Assembly (NCBI GenBank): GCA_025765595.1
Contig: JAIVFH010000426.1
Span: 1-20,855, forward strand
Reading direction: 5' to 3'
Origin: Obelidium mucronatum
Lineage: Eukaryota; Chytridiomycota; Chytridiomycetes; Chytridiales; Chytriomycetaceae
DNA length: 20,855 nucleotides
Shown here: positions 7,178-17,514 of the stretch, in pieces
Layout of the letters: every line of letters begins with the position of its first letter
Numbering within the stretch: position 1 is the stretch's first letter
Notes under the pieces: model-generated
Told to the model about the DNA's origin: nothing
Database searches by the model: none
What the model saw: the letters and a program-made list of their open reading frames with translations, nothing else
Translations under genes and position numbers: made by a program

Positions 7178-8317
7178 TTATGCAAGTCTTGATGCCCTCT
7201 CCGAAGCCGTGGTTTTACTTGTAACAACATCCATGTCCACAACCGTGGATTCAATGGCCAATGATATTCCAGAATTCCTTCTTCCATAACTAACTGTAGA
7301 CAATTTCTTGCTGTGTGTGGTGTATTCTTTGTTGCTCGATTCGCAACGCTTCCGTTTCATTCGCATTACCCCAAACGCGACAACCAGCAACACAAAACTC
7401 GTTGTTGCAATAATTAGAGCTGAACGTGTCGAAGAACTTATATGCTGCGGGACGGAAGATGATTCGGGCGTTGCCGATTTGAATGAGAGGTCTTGATTTA
7501 GTTTTGATTGTTCCGTGGGCAAGGCGGCAACCGTCCGAGTAAGTAGAATCGAAAATTTACGTGATTCTGAGGGGGTTTCGGCTGCAGGTATTGCTTTCGA
7601 TGTTGGGGTAGTGGGATTTGTAGTACTGGGTATGGTAACTTGTTGAACAGTGTCAAGTGTGAGATTGCTGTCATTTGAATTGGCTGAAACAAGCGCTGGA
7701 GTTTTTAATGATTCTTTAGAAATTGGGTTTAATGTCATTTGTGTGGCTGGATCAGGCGTTTGTTGACCGTCGGTTTCGGAAGGCATTTGAGTATTCTTTG
7801 TTATTGACGTTGCCGTTAGAGCAAGACTGGTGGGCTTTTGAGATCCTTCTGATGTAGTCAGAGAGGTTATCTTCGTGGTAATTGTGGGTGATGGGACTTT
7901 TGACGGTCGAATCGTGGCTTTTGGGTCAACTTCCACAGCTGTAACCATTTCGTATATACTGAATGTGCCGGAATCCAGACTTCCACAATCTAAATCAGAC
8001 CAATCCGGACAAGTGAGAGAGCATCTGCCGGGCACTGAATGCCAATCCTGCCTGGAAAAGGCTTGGATACAAATGCAGTCAACTCTCTATTTTCAGTTAG
8101 AATGGAGGAAAACAGTGAAAAAGTATCCAGTCGAAGTTACCTTTTTGGACGAGTCGTATCGGATCGCAGCGTGGGAGGAGTTGCATTCCGCAATGCAATC
8201 TAATCCACCATTGGTTTGGAAAGCAGATCGTAAGATAGAACTTGTGGAGGTGGAATAACAGCCAGAATTATCTGCCACCAAAACACCGGCGAGGCACAAG
8301 ATAACAGCTACTCGCAT
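7178..8317 (-). CDS. WSC-domain type I membrane protein
   Basis: Exon 1 (8317-8141) and exon 2 (8086-7178) join in phase 0 across a 54-bp intron containing CTAAC, giving 361 aa. The signal peptide is MRVAVILCLAGVLVA. The WSC-like domain starts SGCYSTS, has C-x3-C before the intron, CIC just after it, then C-x3-C and C, and ends FSIYEM. A long Ser/Thr-rich stalk, a membrane helix (about 281-300) and a 61-residue tail with RMKRKR and several Ser/Thr follow. An in-frame upstream ATG at 8389 would add 24 residues before the signal peptide; it lies 64 bp from a TATA-like palindrome, so the true start is not settled. The intron sits at the same place as in the neighbouring WSC genes, supporting common descent. 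Confidence 0.83.
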
Positions 8318-8911
8318 CAAAGGAATGAAAGTAAAATTTCTCTTCCATGCTTGTTCGACAGCTGGAATAGAATTTAGTGAAAATCTCATTACATCAAGTT
8401 GGGATAAACACACATTTTTCCGTACGAAATTCGAATATTTGAAGAATTCGCATTTTATATAAAAGGAATCTCATTAAATGAGTTTATTCTTGGTTGGGTG
8501 TTGGTAAATCGCAACTTGACAATTCAGGCGCCCCACTGTGCTTCCATAAGCCCAAACGTTTGTTCGGACTGCTTTGACATCTTTGCATCTATTCTACATC
8601 ATGGCTGAAATCAGAAGCGACATGAAGGTGATAATGCCTTTCATCTCTGTTTCGGTAAGAGCTGTCAGAAATAGGATCTGAAACCTTGGATGAAGTTTTT
8701 CATTTCTCAAGATCAGGGCACATTCTGGAAGCTTGTGATAATAACTTGGGTTATTTGCCACCCGCAATAGGTAATAGTACCCAACAGAAGATTCAAAGAG
8801 AATCCATTCATTGTTTGTTATATAGTTCCGAAAAATCTTATAACTAAAAACAAGACTATATTATAGAGATTGGATAAAACAGAATTTGCAAAAAGTGAAG
8901 GCACTACATTT
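8318..8911. promoter_or_regulatory. Intergenic region with TATA-like palindrome
   Basis: This 594-bp stretch lies between two minus-strand genes. TTTTATATAAAA (8453-8464) is a perfect palindrome and a likely TATA element for the WSC gene on its left. Further right, 8594-8860 is open on the minus strand (see separate entry). Nothing else is recognised. Confidence 0.4.
8594..8860 (-). other. Open reading stretch without start codon, possibly an orphan exon
   Basis: The minus strand is open for 88 codons from after a TAA (8863-8861) to a TAG (8596-8594). It is preceded by TTGTTTTTAG, a good-looking 3' splice site. The translation has a plausible protein composition (for example WILFESSVGYYYLLRVANN) but no early ATG, and phase does not fit splicing from the neighbouring gene ending at 8912. 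It could be a relict exon, a non-coding stretch open by chance, or part of a transcript I cannot reconstruct. Confidence 0.2.
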
Positions 8912-9787
8912 CTATGAGCAAACTACTTCAGGGGGAAGCGGCGTTGGGCTGTATTCCACTTCCTCAATTGTACTCAATCGTTTTCCATCCTTTCTTCTTC
9001 CAGATTTTCCTCTTCTTTTCGATTTCATCATCTTTCTTGAAACTTTTGGAGGGGGCAGTATTGGCAGCGATTGTTGTTCAGCTTCTTCTGCGAAATGCTG
9101 GCTTCTGTCGCGGTCGGCTCCGATGACCTCTTGATAAAGAGACATAGCAATAGGTCCGAGTTCTAAAATAGAAGAATTGATGGAATCTCGCTGTATCTGT
9201 TCGTGAAGGAGGGGTGGCACGAATACAGCTTCTTTCCTCTTTGAAGAACTCGATCTGCGGCTTTTCACAAAAAGTAGGAGGGAGAATGCAATAAGCACCA
9301 AAGGCGATATAATTATGCCGATCATTGCTGTGGAGGAAAGTTGAAGGGTGGTAGGTTCAGCTGGTACAAAGCTGGATGTAACAACTCCGCCATTTTCGCC
9401 ACCTGGTGGCATGAGGACTTTGACCACTTCTGGGATAATATTCTCAGGAGTGTATTCTGACGCTGTGGGTTGTTGTACTTCATAAGCCCGTTGACTCGTG
9501 AATGCTGATTCAGCAGCTTGAGCTGAGTCAAAGCGAGTTATGCTTTCTGGCGTCCCGGTCACTCCCGGAAAAGACGCTACAGAAGTTTTAAACGGGCCTA
9601 AGGTACTCTCTGTTGTTGCCGCGTCAACAGTCCTTGTAGTAGCTGTGGTAGGCTGATCTTCTTGGACCCAAGTACTGCCATGAGAGCTACTGGCAGGGTC
9701 CCCAGAGTCTTTTTTCACGGATATAGCCGTAGTGAAAGCAGAAGCAGGTAAAAAAGTTGCTCCAAACAGGCGTCGGACAAGAATCAT
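8912..9787 (-). CDS. Single-pass membrane protein with mucin-like ectodomain and FxPP/LY tail motif
   Basis: A single exon of 291 aa starts at the first in-frame ATG (9787). A signal-peptide-like N-terminus (MILVRRLFGATFLPASAFTT) leads into a Ser/Thr/Pro-rich ectodomain of about 130 residues without cysteines, so there is no WSC domain. The membrane helix is about 154-174 (AMIGIIISPLVLIAFSLLLF). The 117-residue tail begins basic, carries FVPPLL (179-184) and SLYQEV (216-221), then a strongly basic segment (RKMMKSKRRGKSGRRKDGKR) and ends PTPLPPEVVCS. The FVPP...LYxEV pair recurs in three other membrane proteins of this window. It is likely a surface protein with a signalling or scaffold-binding tail; no family is recognised. 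Confidence 0.75.
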   Translation of the reverse strand: MILVRRLFGATFLPASAFTTAISVKKDSGDPASSSHGSTWVQEDQPTTATTRTVDAATTESTLGPFKTSVASFPGVTGTPESITRFDSAQAAESAFTSQRAYEVQQPTASEYTPENIIPEVVKVLMPPGGENGGVVTSSFVPAEPTTLQLSSTAMIGIIISPLVLIAFSLLLFVKSRRSSSSKRKEAVFVPPLLHEQIQRDSINSSILELGPIAMSLYQEVIGADRDRSQHFAEEAEQQSLPILPPPKVSRKMMKSKRRGKSGRRKDGKRLSTIEEVEYSPTPLPPEVVCS

Positions 9788-10087
9788 CTGCTTGAAATTT
9801 TCTGTTGCATTACAAACTGTTAAAAGTTCGACCAACCGAGTAACATGAGCAATAAAAATGATTGGTTTATTCCGAAATGGAAACCGTCTATACGTACGAG
9901 TTAAAAAAGAAGAGATAGCATAATACGATTCTATAAATGAGTGAAAAATGCAACTCCAAGTCCCAGCCAATGGATGATGAAAATCTTGAAATAAAAAAGT
10001 AAAAGGAGAACAAATGAGGGTGGAATGATCCCTGTATGCAGTGTGTGTGATGCGTGGCCATAATAAATGAGTGCAGGTTGTTACGAC
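9788..10087. other. Intergenic region, no gene seen
   Basis: Three hundred bp lie between two minus-strand membrane-protein genes. Reading frames here are short and Phe/His-rich, typical of AT-rich spacer. It should hold the promoter of the 8912-9787 gene and the 3' end of the 10088-10507 gene; I identify no specific element. Confidence 0.4.
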
Positions 10088-10507
10088 TTATGCAATGACA
10101 ACAACATCTCGGTAGAGACTCTCGACAACGTCCCCAAAAACGCACACTTCGTTTTCAGAACTCAAGAGTTGAAGCGGCGGTGGCACGAATATTGCCTCCA
10201 CTTGTTTTGGACTCTTGGCAGTCTTGAGCCAAACAGCAGCGCCAACGGACACTACGAGGGCTACGGAAGCAATGCTGGCAGCCAAAAGACCGGAAGATAG
10301 CGCAATTGAAGACTGGCCCACAGCTGTGGCTTGATTCGCAGCGAGCACATTCAACGAAATGTCTCTTGGTTGGTGCTTGTAAATATCCACGGTCTCCAAG
10401 TTAAGACTTCCAACCGCTTCTTCATCCAGTAATCGCAGCGGAGCAGCCAAGACAGAAGAGAGGCAAAAGACTGCGGCAGCTGAAGCGAAAGTTGTGAATT
10501 GGTGCAT
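10088..10507 (-). CDS. Small single-pass membrane protein with FxPP/LY tail motif
   Basis: A single exon of 139 aa. The signal peptide (MHQFTTFASAAAVFCLSSVLAA) is followed by a short ectodomain of about 48 residues lacking cysteines and the Ser/Thr stalk seen in neighbours. The membrane helix is about 71-94 (Ala/Val/Ser-rich). The cytoplasmic tail is about 45 residues and nearly all of it is the shared motif: FVPPPL (107-112), CVF (122-124) and ESLYRDVV (129-136), ending three residues later. It is therefore the smallest version of this tail with a signal peptide. It is divergent from the sulfatase gene across a 390-bp promoter region. No known family is recognised. Confidence 0.75.
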   Translation of the reverse strand: MHQFTTFASAAAVFCLSSVLAAPLRLLDEEAVGSLNLETVDIYKHQPRDISLNVLAANQATAVGQSSIALSSGLLAASIASVALVVSVGAAVWLKTAKSPKQVEAIFVPPPLQLLSSENEVCVFGDVVESLYRDVVVIA

Positions 10508-10897
10508 TTCCCCTTATTTTGGCGTCAGACACGATTTAATCTAAAAGTCTTTTTTTTGCCAACAGTGTTTTATCGCCTTTACGGAAGACAGCCACAACAC
10601 TGCCACGTTATTGGCGCTTTTATCTTTGAAATTGATTAATTGAATTGATTGGCTGCTGTTGATGTGGTTATTGAGTCTTTTTCATTGCTCCCGTCACACT
10701 GAAATGTCCTTGATCGAACGTGACCACATCAGACCTCACGAAAACAGTGAGCTATGAGCAACCAGAAAACAGAAAATGCTCAGGCTACATTCGAACCATA
10801 AGTTCTATTTTCGACTTGTTAGTACATGACGATATCCCACGGGCATCAACATATAAAAACTTCGACTTGAAAAAATCAATGATTTCAAAGCGTAAAT
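10508..10897. promoter_or_regulatory. Divergent promoter region with TATA box for the sulfatase gene
   Basis: The 390 bp between the 10507 (minus) and 10898 (plus) starts hold TATAAAA at 10852-10858, 40 bp before the sulfatase ATG. A T-tract near 10549-10557 lies close to the minus-strand gene. No ORF of note is present. Confidence 0.45.
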
Positions 10898-12954
10898 ATG
10901 AAGCTAGCGACTCTTTTAACCACATGCACCTTCATTTCGATAGTCGATGCTGGTGCTTGTTTTTCAGGTCCGATCCGTCCGACTTTTCTCGCTCCTTCAG
11001 CTTCATCCACATCAAATAATACTTCAAGCGGAGGCCAGGGTGGAATCAAAAGCAATCTCCAGGTGCAAGTCGAATTCCCAGAATCCAAGACCGAAACAGC
11101 GACCAAAGAAACGCCGAAACGCCCAAACATTATCTTCCTCTTGACGGATGATCAGGATCTCCACCTTAATTCGCTGCAATACATGCCTCTTGTCAAGAAG
11201 CACTTGATTGATAAAGGAACTACATTCAAGAACCATTTTGTTACGTCCGCCATCTGCTGCCCCAGTCGAGTTTCTGTATTGAAGGGGCAGTTTGCACACA
11301 ACACAAAATTTACTGATGTTTTTGGAGAGTTTGGTGAGTACAATCAAAGGAACTTTTTCATCCTAACTTGAGATATTCTTGAACAGGTGGTTATGACAAA
11401 TTTATTCGGGAGGGCTTGAACAACGAATATCTTCCAAAATGGCTTCAACGCGCTGGTTATTCGACATACTACATTGGAAAGTTGATTAATGGATACGGTC
11501 GAGAAAATTACCATCAAACTCCTGGTGGATGGACCGACTTTGACGTTCTTGTGCATCCATACATTTATGATAACTTTCATCCTGTATTTGCAAAGAATGG
11601 AGAGAAGCTGGAAGACTTTGATGGAGAGTTTCAAGTGGATGTAATTCGTGAGAAAGGTAAAACGGGTCGGATTTTTTAGCGCCATCTTCAATACTTATCG
11701 CGTTGTAGCTCTCAACATTCTCACCGACGCTCTTAAGGCTGTAGACGAGAAACCTTTCTTTCTCTATATTGCTCCAACAGCACCCCACACGGAAGTCCTT
11801 TTCAACAACAGGGGCCAAAATGTCGACGGCCCAGATACGAAACCATACCAAACCAAATCCATGTTTACTGAGCCACTTCCTGCCAAACGCCACGAACATC
11901 TCTTTTCTGCCGAGAAGATTCCGCGCCGCGAAAGCTTCAACGCGGCTGATGTTAGTGGCAAACCGCGATACATTTCGCAGCTGCCGTTGCTGAACGATGA
12001 GGTAGAAGTGTTAAGAAACTGTTATTCGAATGTCACCTAAAGCCAATCTGAGCGCAGGAAGTCGACACGCTTGACCACTGGCACAGACAGCGTCTGCGCA
12101 CATTGCAGTCCGTTGACGAGCTTCTCGATGCAGTTGTGCGCAAAGTCGAAGAAGCGGGCCAAGCCGACAACACTTACATTTTCTATTCCTCGGACAACGG
12201 CTTCCACTTGGGTCTGCATCGACTAAACGCTGGGAAGACAACACCGTATGAAGACGATATCAATGTTCCGTTTATCGTCCGGGGTCCCGGGGTCGCTCAA
12301 GGCGCTGTCCGCACAGAATCTTCCACCCACACTGATATTGCGCCCACCTTTCTAAAGATTGCCGGTGCTGAAAACCTGGCCTACGATTTCGACGGAACCC
12401 CAATTCCGATTCACTCCCAGGATCCACAAGAGCCAAATCGTGAATCTTTTGCGGTGGAGTTTTGGAGACCAGGCGGTGGTGAACTTTTCCGTGTTGCGAA
12501 TGCGGACGAGAATGTGTATCGGTCAGCACGGATTGTGGGATCGACATACTCGTACCTTTATACTGTTTGGTGCACTGGTAGGTTCTTTTGTGAAGACAGT
12601 TTCTTGCATCTTTCCAACTCTAACCGGTTCGAAACAGGCCATCACGAGCTCTACGATAACATCAAAGACCCCGAACAGCTTGAAAATATCTACAAAAACG
12701 CGCCGATTTCTCTTTTGAATCGTCTCGATGCATTGCTGGTGGTCTTAAAAGACTGTGCAGGAAAAGAATGTTCTTCTCCGTGGAATAACTTACATCCGGC
12801 AGGAAATGTCAAAAACCTTGGAGACGCACTTAACCCAGAGTTCGATGCCTTTTACAAGACCACCAAGCGCTTGAAGATCAAGGAATGCCTTAACGGATTT
12901 TACCCCGCAAACGAAATTCTTGTGGCAGCCTTGGAATCCCATGTTGAAGAATAA
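10898..12954 (+). CDS. Secreted arylsulfatase, N-acetylglucosamine-6-sulfatase-like
   Basis: Five exons (10898-11333, 11387-11656, 11709-12001, 12058-12577, 12638-12954) with introns of 52-60 bp give 611 aa. All phases agree. A signal peptide (MKLATLLTTCTFISIVDA) precedes a Ser/Asn-rich linker and the catalytic domain. RPNIIFLLTDDQD (75-87) supplies metal-binding aspartates. CCPSR (120-124) is the C-x-P-S-R sulfatase signature, whose first Cys becomes formylglycine. SDNGFHLGLH and KTTPYEDDINVPFIVRGPG follow in the expected order. The pattern around CCPSR and GWTDFD resembles animal N-acetylglucosamine-6-sulfatase and fungal arylsulfatases. It likely removes sulfate from an extracellular ester. 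The usual LTG after CCPSR reads LKG here. The last intron is 60 bp and open, so its splicing is inferred from family continuity (TVWCTG, then HHELYD). It lies among surface-protein genes. Confidence 0.9.
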
Positions 12955-13149
12955 TTTGTGAGATAACTAAGGTTTTCTAGATAACTTTGGAAGATAAAAC
13001 AGAATAAACATAGATTGGTTGGAAAAAAGACATTGAAGTACAAAATCGAATCTTCCCTTGTAACAAAATTTTATGTTGCTTGTTACACATCGCGCCTCAT
13101 TGAATCATTTCATTAAGAAACTCAAAACATTCGCATTGGCCGCACAAGA

Positions 13150-14154
13150 ATGATTCTCACTTTTCCGATACTACTTCTCTTGCATCCGCTTCTGGTTCAC
13201 TCTGAATCCTATCAACCAAAGACACCACAAAATCAATTCATTGGGTGCTATCAGACGGCATTGGTAGAGAAAACTACCGATGGCATTGTTGAATGTTTCG
13301 AACAATGTACTCAGAAAGGAAAGCCTGTTGTAGGGGCTCGATGGGATGACGACTTGGAGGTGGCTCTACATATATGGGATTTTTCGTCCAGACACTTAAA
13401 TCCGATACTATACTCACAGACTGTAAGGTGCACTTGTGGTGGAATAATTTCGGATTTTCGAAAGTTGGCTTTCTCTTGCGATCAAGAATGTCCCGATGAA
13501 ACAGAAACAGATTGGACCTGTGGGAAAGAGAACAACAGTTATGCGTTCAGGTAAAGGTCAGATGTAGTTCAACGAAGAGCATACTGACAACGAAATATTA
13601 TGAATAGCGTGTACAGCTTGACGCCGATCACTATAATATCTGCTGGGCAGATTCCCAATTCATCTCCCCGCACAGTTCAAACCACTGCAAAGCCTGGGAC
13701 AAATGTGAACTCTGAATCTGGAATATCTGCAAATCAATCAGGCCAAAACAATTCAAGCAATCCTACTGAGTCTACTGTCAATCCACCAACATCAGCATCA
13801 ATTAATCCAGTTGATTCGGGATCATCTACAAACAATATAAAAATACCCATCATCATTGTGGGAACTGGATTAACTGCTGCATTTCTTGGGGCGCTGGGAT
13901 TCTTTGTCTATCGCGCTCACTCTCAGAAACGCCTAATGATTATAACTGCGGCGCCTGCGGAAAACCGTAAAACCCTGATGCAGCGAATGTCGATGAGAGC
14001 AGTTGATAACCAAAGCTTTACACCACCACTGTATGCATTACCAGACGATGCACCAGCTTCCACACTTTGTCGATTTAACGAAGATGTGGAAGCTTTATAC
14101 TTTGACACCTTAAGCCACGTGGATTCATCGCGGAGTGTTCTTGATGAACAGTAG
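13150..14154 (+). CDS. WSC-domain membrane protein with FxPP/LY tail motif
   Basis: Three exons (13150-13359, 13420-13550, 13608-14154) give 295 aa. The signal peptide is MILTFPILLLLHPLLVHS. The WSC-type domain starts IGCYQT, has C-x3-C, then CTCGG, C-x3-C and WTC, and ends SVYSL. The first intron (60 bp, open, multiple of three) is called because it falls exactly where the other WSC genes have a phase-0 intron, just before the C-x-C. A short Ser/Asn/Thr-rich stalk, a membrane helix (about 193-215) and an 80-residue tail follow. The tail holds FTPPLY (251-256), CRF (268-270) and ALYFDT, the motif shared with the 8912, 10088 and 17515 genes. This links the tail family to WSC ectodomains. Confidence 0.83.
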
Positions 14155-14255
14155 AAATCTAGCCATTCTAGAAATAAAAGAGTAACCCAAGAATGCATTT
14201 ACAACTAATGTGATGTGATGTGGGCTTGACTTTTTATCAAATTTAATATTGAAGG

Positions 14256-15253
14256 ATGCTGCTGTCACTTGTCGCCTTCTCCGTCCTTGCAAGTGCCCAG
14301 TCGTATCTTGGCTGCTTTCGATCAAATCCAGCTGAATCATTTCCAGTGACGGGCGAAAAGCAATGTCTCAGCACTTGCGTCCAGCGAGGGAAGTCCCTTG
14401 CAGCGTTATCCATCCGATCCACCGCCATTAACGATACGGTATGCGCTGTATCATTAGAAGCATAGTTTAACAATAATCCCGCTGTAGTTCAGCAGCTGTT
14501 TTTGCTCCTCGACAATGAGTGACTTTGATCAGATTGGGCAATACTGTGGAGTGATGTGTCTCGACAATGACAGCTACGCTTGCGGCCGAGAGAATTCCAC
14601 AGTAGATTACAGGTAGGCAAGGCATTGATTTCCTTGCCCTATTGACCAAACTATTCGCAGTGTTTACTCAAACATTGGCCCCATATTTTCTCAAGCATCC
14701 ATCAACTTCTACACTTCGCTTCAATTGAATCAATCATACCCATTTATTTCTCATTCTGCGGGCTGCTATACACATTCCCGATCTGGGGCTGAAATTTCGG
14801 GAGCGAGTGAGTGCATTGGAGTTTGTGAAAAGGAATCATCCCTCATTGCCGCTGTTCGCTATGATTTGAACTCAAAGGTGATTTCAAGTAACTATTAGTC
14901 CTGTACACTAATCGACTTTCTCTGCCGAATAGAAATTATACTGTTCATGCAGCAACAACCCATCTGAGTTCCGCAATGATGGGATGTATTGTGGTATTCC
15001 ATGTCCCGATTCTACCCAAACTTTAATGTCTTGTGGGTCAACAAGCCGTGACACAACATTCAGCGTTTATTCCCAAAAGGGTGTTGTCTTTCCGCCAAGC
15101 AGCGATTCTGGTTCTGGGTTTGCTTCCAGTGCTTATTTTATCACATCTTCGGTGGCAGGAGGCATCTGCTCCGTCTGCCTGGCTATCGCAGCATATGGAT
15201 ACTATGCCAAGAAAAAACAGCGGGAAGCTCAGACCGCGTTTGAAACACTCTAA
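14256..15253 (+). CDS. Tandem-WSC membrane protein with short tail
   Basis: Four exons (14256-14438, 14488-14612, 14661-14877, 14933-15253) with introns of 48-55 bp give 281 aa. After a signal peptide (MLLSLVAFSVLASAQ) come two WSC domains. The first runs from YLGCFRS to CGREN...SVYS, the second from AGCYTHS to CGSTSRDTTFSVYS. Each is split by a phase-0 intron before its C-x-C, and the first also by an intron before SVYS. The Ser/Thr stalk is nearly absent. The membrane helix (about 243-266) is followed by only 15 residues (AKKKQREAQTAFETL). It is a clear tandem paralogue of the next gene, whose exons 2 and 3 have the same lengths (125 and 217 nt). Its minimal tail suggests a role in binding or adhesion rather than signalling (inference). 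Confidence 0.85.
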
Positions 15254-15440
15254 TTCAGCTTCAAATGGCTGTATTACGAATTATTCTATTAAATCAATTC
15301 CAATAAAATCTAATCTAACTGAAATAGAATTTTGCCGAACCAGTTGATGACATTTTTACGAAAGAAATCATGAAAAAAAGCAAGTTTACCGCATCAAAAA
15401 TCTCCAGTTTCATAACAGAAAAAAAGGTCATTAGAAATCC

Positions 15441-17268
15441 ATGGTCATCTTGCACACTGTTGGCCTACTGATTGTGGTGGTGTCTGTCTCAGCCCAAACA
15501 TACTTGGGATGTTTCAGATCGCTCTCCATCAAGACTTTCGAGACTCTCGGCGCAAAGCAGTGTATCAGCGCATGTATAAACCGCAATGATACTATGGCCG
15601 CTGTGTCATCACGGCAGAATGAAACTGTAATTATTTGGGCAACAGTTCCACCTGTCAAACTAACGTTTTATTATTCAGACCAGCAATTGCTTCTGTTCGT
15701 CAAATAGAAGAGACTTTGAGCAGATCGGGCAGTATTGTGGTGTCAAATGCATTGATCTTGATGGATTTGCTTGCGGGCGAATGGGGTTCTCAATTGACTT
15801 CAGGTGAATACTTTGATAGCCCAATGAACTCAACTCATTTCACCGAATTCAGCGTATACTCAAATATTTCGCTTGTATTCTCCCGGCCTATTGCGACTAT
15901 GTACCAATCCATGGAACTCAACGACACCCGCCCATTCATTTCGCGATCTGCGGGTTGCTTATCGACTTCGAACCGCGGATCGGAAGTTGAAAGCTCCGCA
16001 GAATGTATTGGCGTGTGCGAGCAGCAATCAGCCTTAATTGCAGGAGTTCGGTATGACGAGGATTCTCAGGTGCTGATCAAACTTCCACACATGATTTTCG
16101 CATTTAACCCAATCTTGAATCGCAGAAATATTACTGTGTTTGCAGCTACAAACCGACAGATTTCAAGAACGAAGGATGGTCCTGTGGCCTTCGATGTCCA
16201 GATTCTCCCCAAACCGGAATGACTTGCGGCTCAGCTGGAAGAAACTCAACATTTACGGTGTATTCTCAACCAAATGTAGATTTCAATCCCACACAGCTGA
16301 AGCTCTCACCAATGAATGCGACTCCAGGAAACCTACCTTCGACCCAACCAACCAATACTAATGAATCGGGATTCAACTTCAATCTTGCTACGGCGCCTGC
16401 TGTCGCTGGTATTACTGCTATATTGGTTGCTATCGCTGCGGCCGGTCTTTATGTCTCCAAAAACCGCCGCAAGTCCACTGAAACAGAATCTGCCCTTCCG
16501 CCACCACAGTCGCCACCATCACCAACTCCATCTAAGTCTTTCGAGAATTTTCGGGCTCTGTCTGGTGCCATGGGAACTCAGGATACTCAGCCATCTCGGA
16601 CACTTCAGCGGCTGAGAAATATTCCACCCAGATTAATCATTATTCCGCCTCCGCCTGCAATTTCACCAACAATTTCCTCACAAACCATGCGCCGCTCGTC
16701 ATTAAAAAGTGGAGCAACACCACGGAGTCAATCACACAAGCGAGTCTCATTCGCTCCAAAACCGCTCTACAGACACTCAACCTCATCTCTTTCTTCAACC
16801 AATTCAGAATCCCCTACCATCGAACTTCAATTGCACTCACATTCTAGAATAGATGCGGAAAATCAGCGAAACATCATTTCGTCATCGCGGCTTTTGAGTA
16901 TGTTATCTGGAGAATGCGAGTTTCCTTCCCAGCGACATTCAATAGATTCTCTCTACTCCACTGGGTCTGAAGGTGTCGATTATCCGATTCAAGTTCCGCA
17001 ATCTCAAATTATTCAAATGCTTTCCGACGATTCGGAATATTTTACAGCTTCTGATACGGGATCTGTTCTTTCTATTGGGTCTTCGGCCTCAGAAGGATCT
17101 GTGGAGTTTGACACGAAAAGGTCACCTCTTATTCGCGTCTTATCAGATTCAGAAAAATCTGTTACTCGGTTATTAATGGCTCGCAAAAATGAACCGCGGC
17201 CTGTGCTTCCAACAATTCGCCCCTCTTCAGAACTTCGTCTGGAAATTACTTCTGATTCGGAATATTAG
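15441..17268 (+). CDS. Tandem-WSC membrane protein with long Ser-rich cytoplasmic tail
   Basis: Four exons (15441-15626, 15679-15803, 15853-16069, 16126-17268) give 556 aa. The signal peptide is MVILHTVGLLIVVVSVSAQ. Two WSC domains follow (TYLGCFRS to SVYSN, and AGCLSTS to FTVYSQ). A short stalk leads to a membrane helix (about 266-286) and then a tail of about 270 residues. The tail is Pro-rich at first (PPPQSPPSPTPSKSF), then basic/Ser-rich, then acidic/Ser-rich. It holds four related motifs: MLSGECEF, MLSDDSEY, VLSDSEKS and ITSDSEY, the last at the very C-terminus. These look like kinase (CK2-type) target sites or short linear binding motifs. The architecture fits a wall-integrity-type sensor with an elaborated signalling tail; no characterised homologue is claimed. 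Confidence 0.85.
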
Positions 17269-17514
17269 TGAAAGACACTTTGCATTGCATTATTAGACAC
17301 TCCTCTTAGATTTTATCTAAATTTTTCATTATTAGTTCCTCTATTTGTAATAAAATCTATTTTGGTAATAATTCTCGGCTGAAGTTTAGAGTGCAACCAG
17401 AATGGGCTTTTCACGCTCAAGCCAATAATTAGCATAAGCGTAGAGTGGTAGGGTGGCTCATAGAGAGTCATATTTAGTTGGTGGCACTCAGGTCCTGAAC
17501 AACTTGACAAAACC

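Noticed and set aside
9788..9970. Extension of the 8912-9787 protein to 9970
   Set aside because: The upstream start would be TTG, not ATG, and the added segment lacks a signal peptide; the ATG at 9787 begins a good signal-peptide-like stretch.
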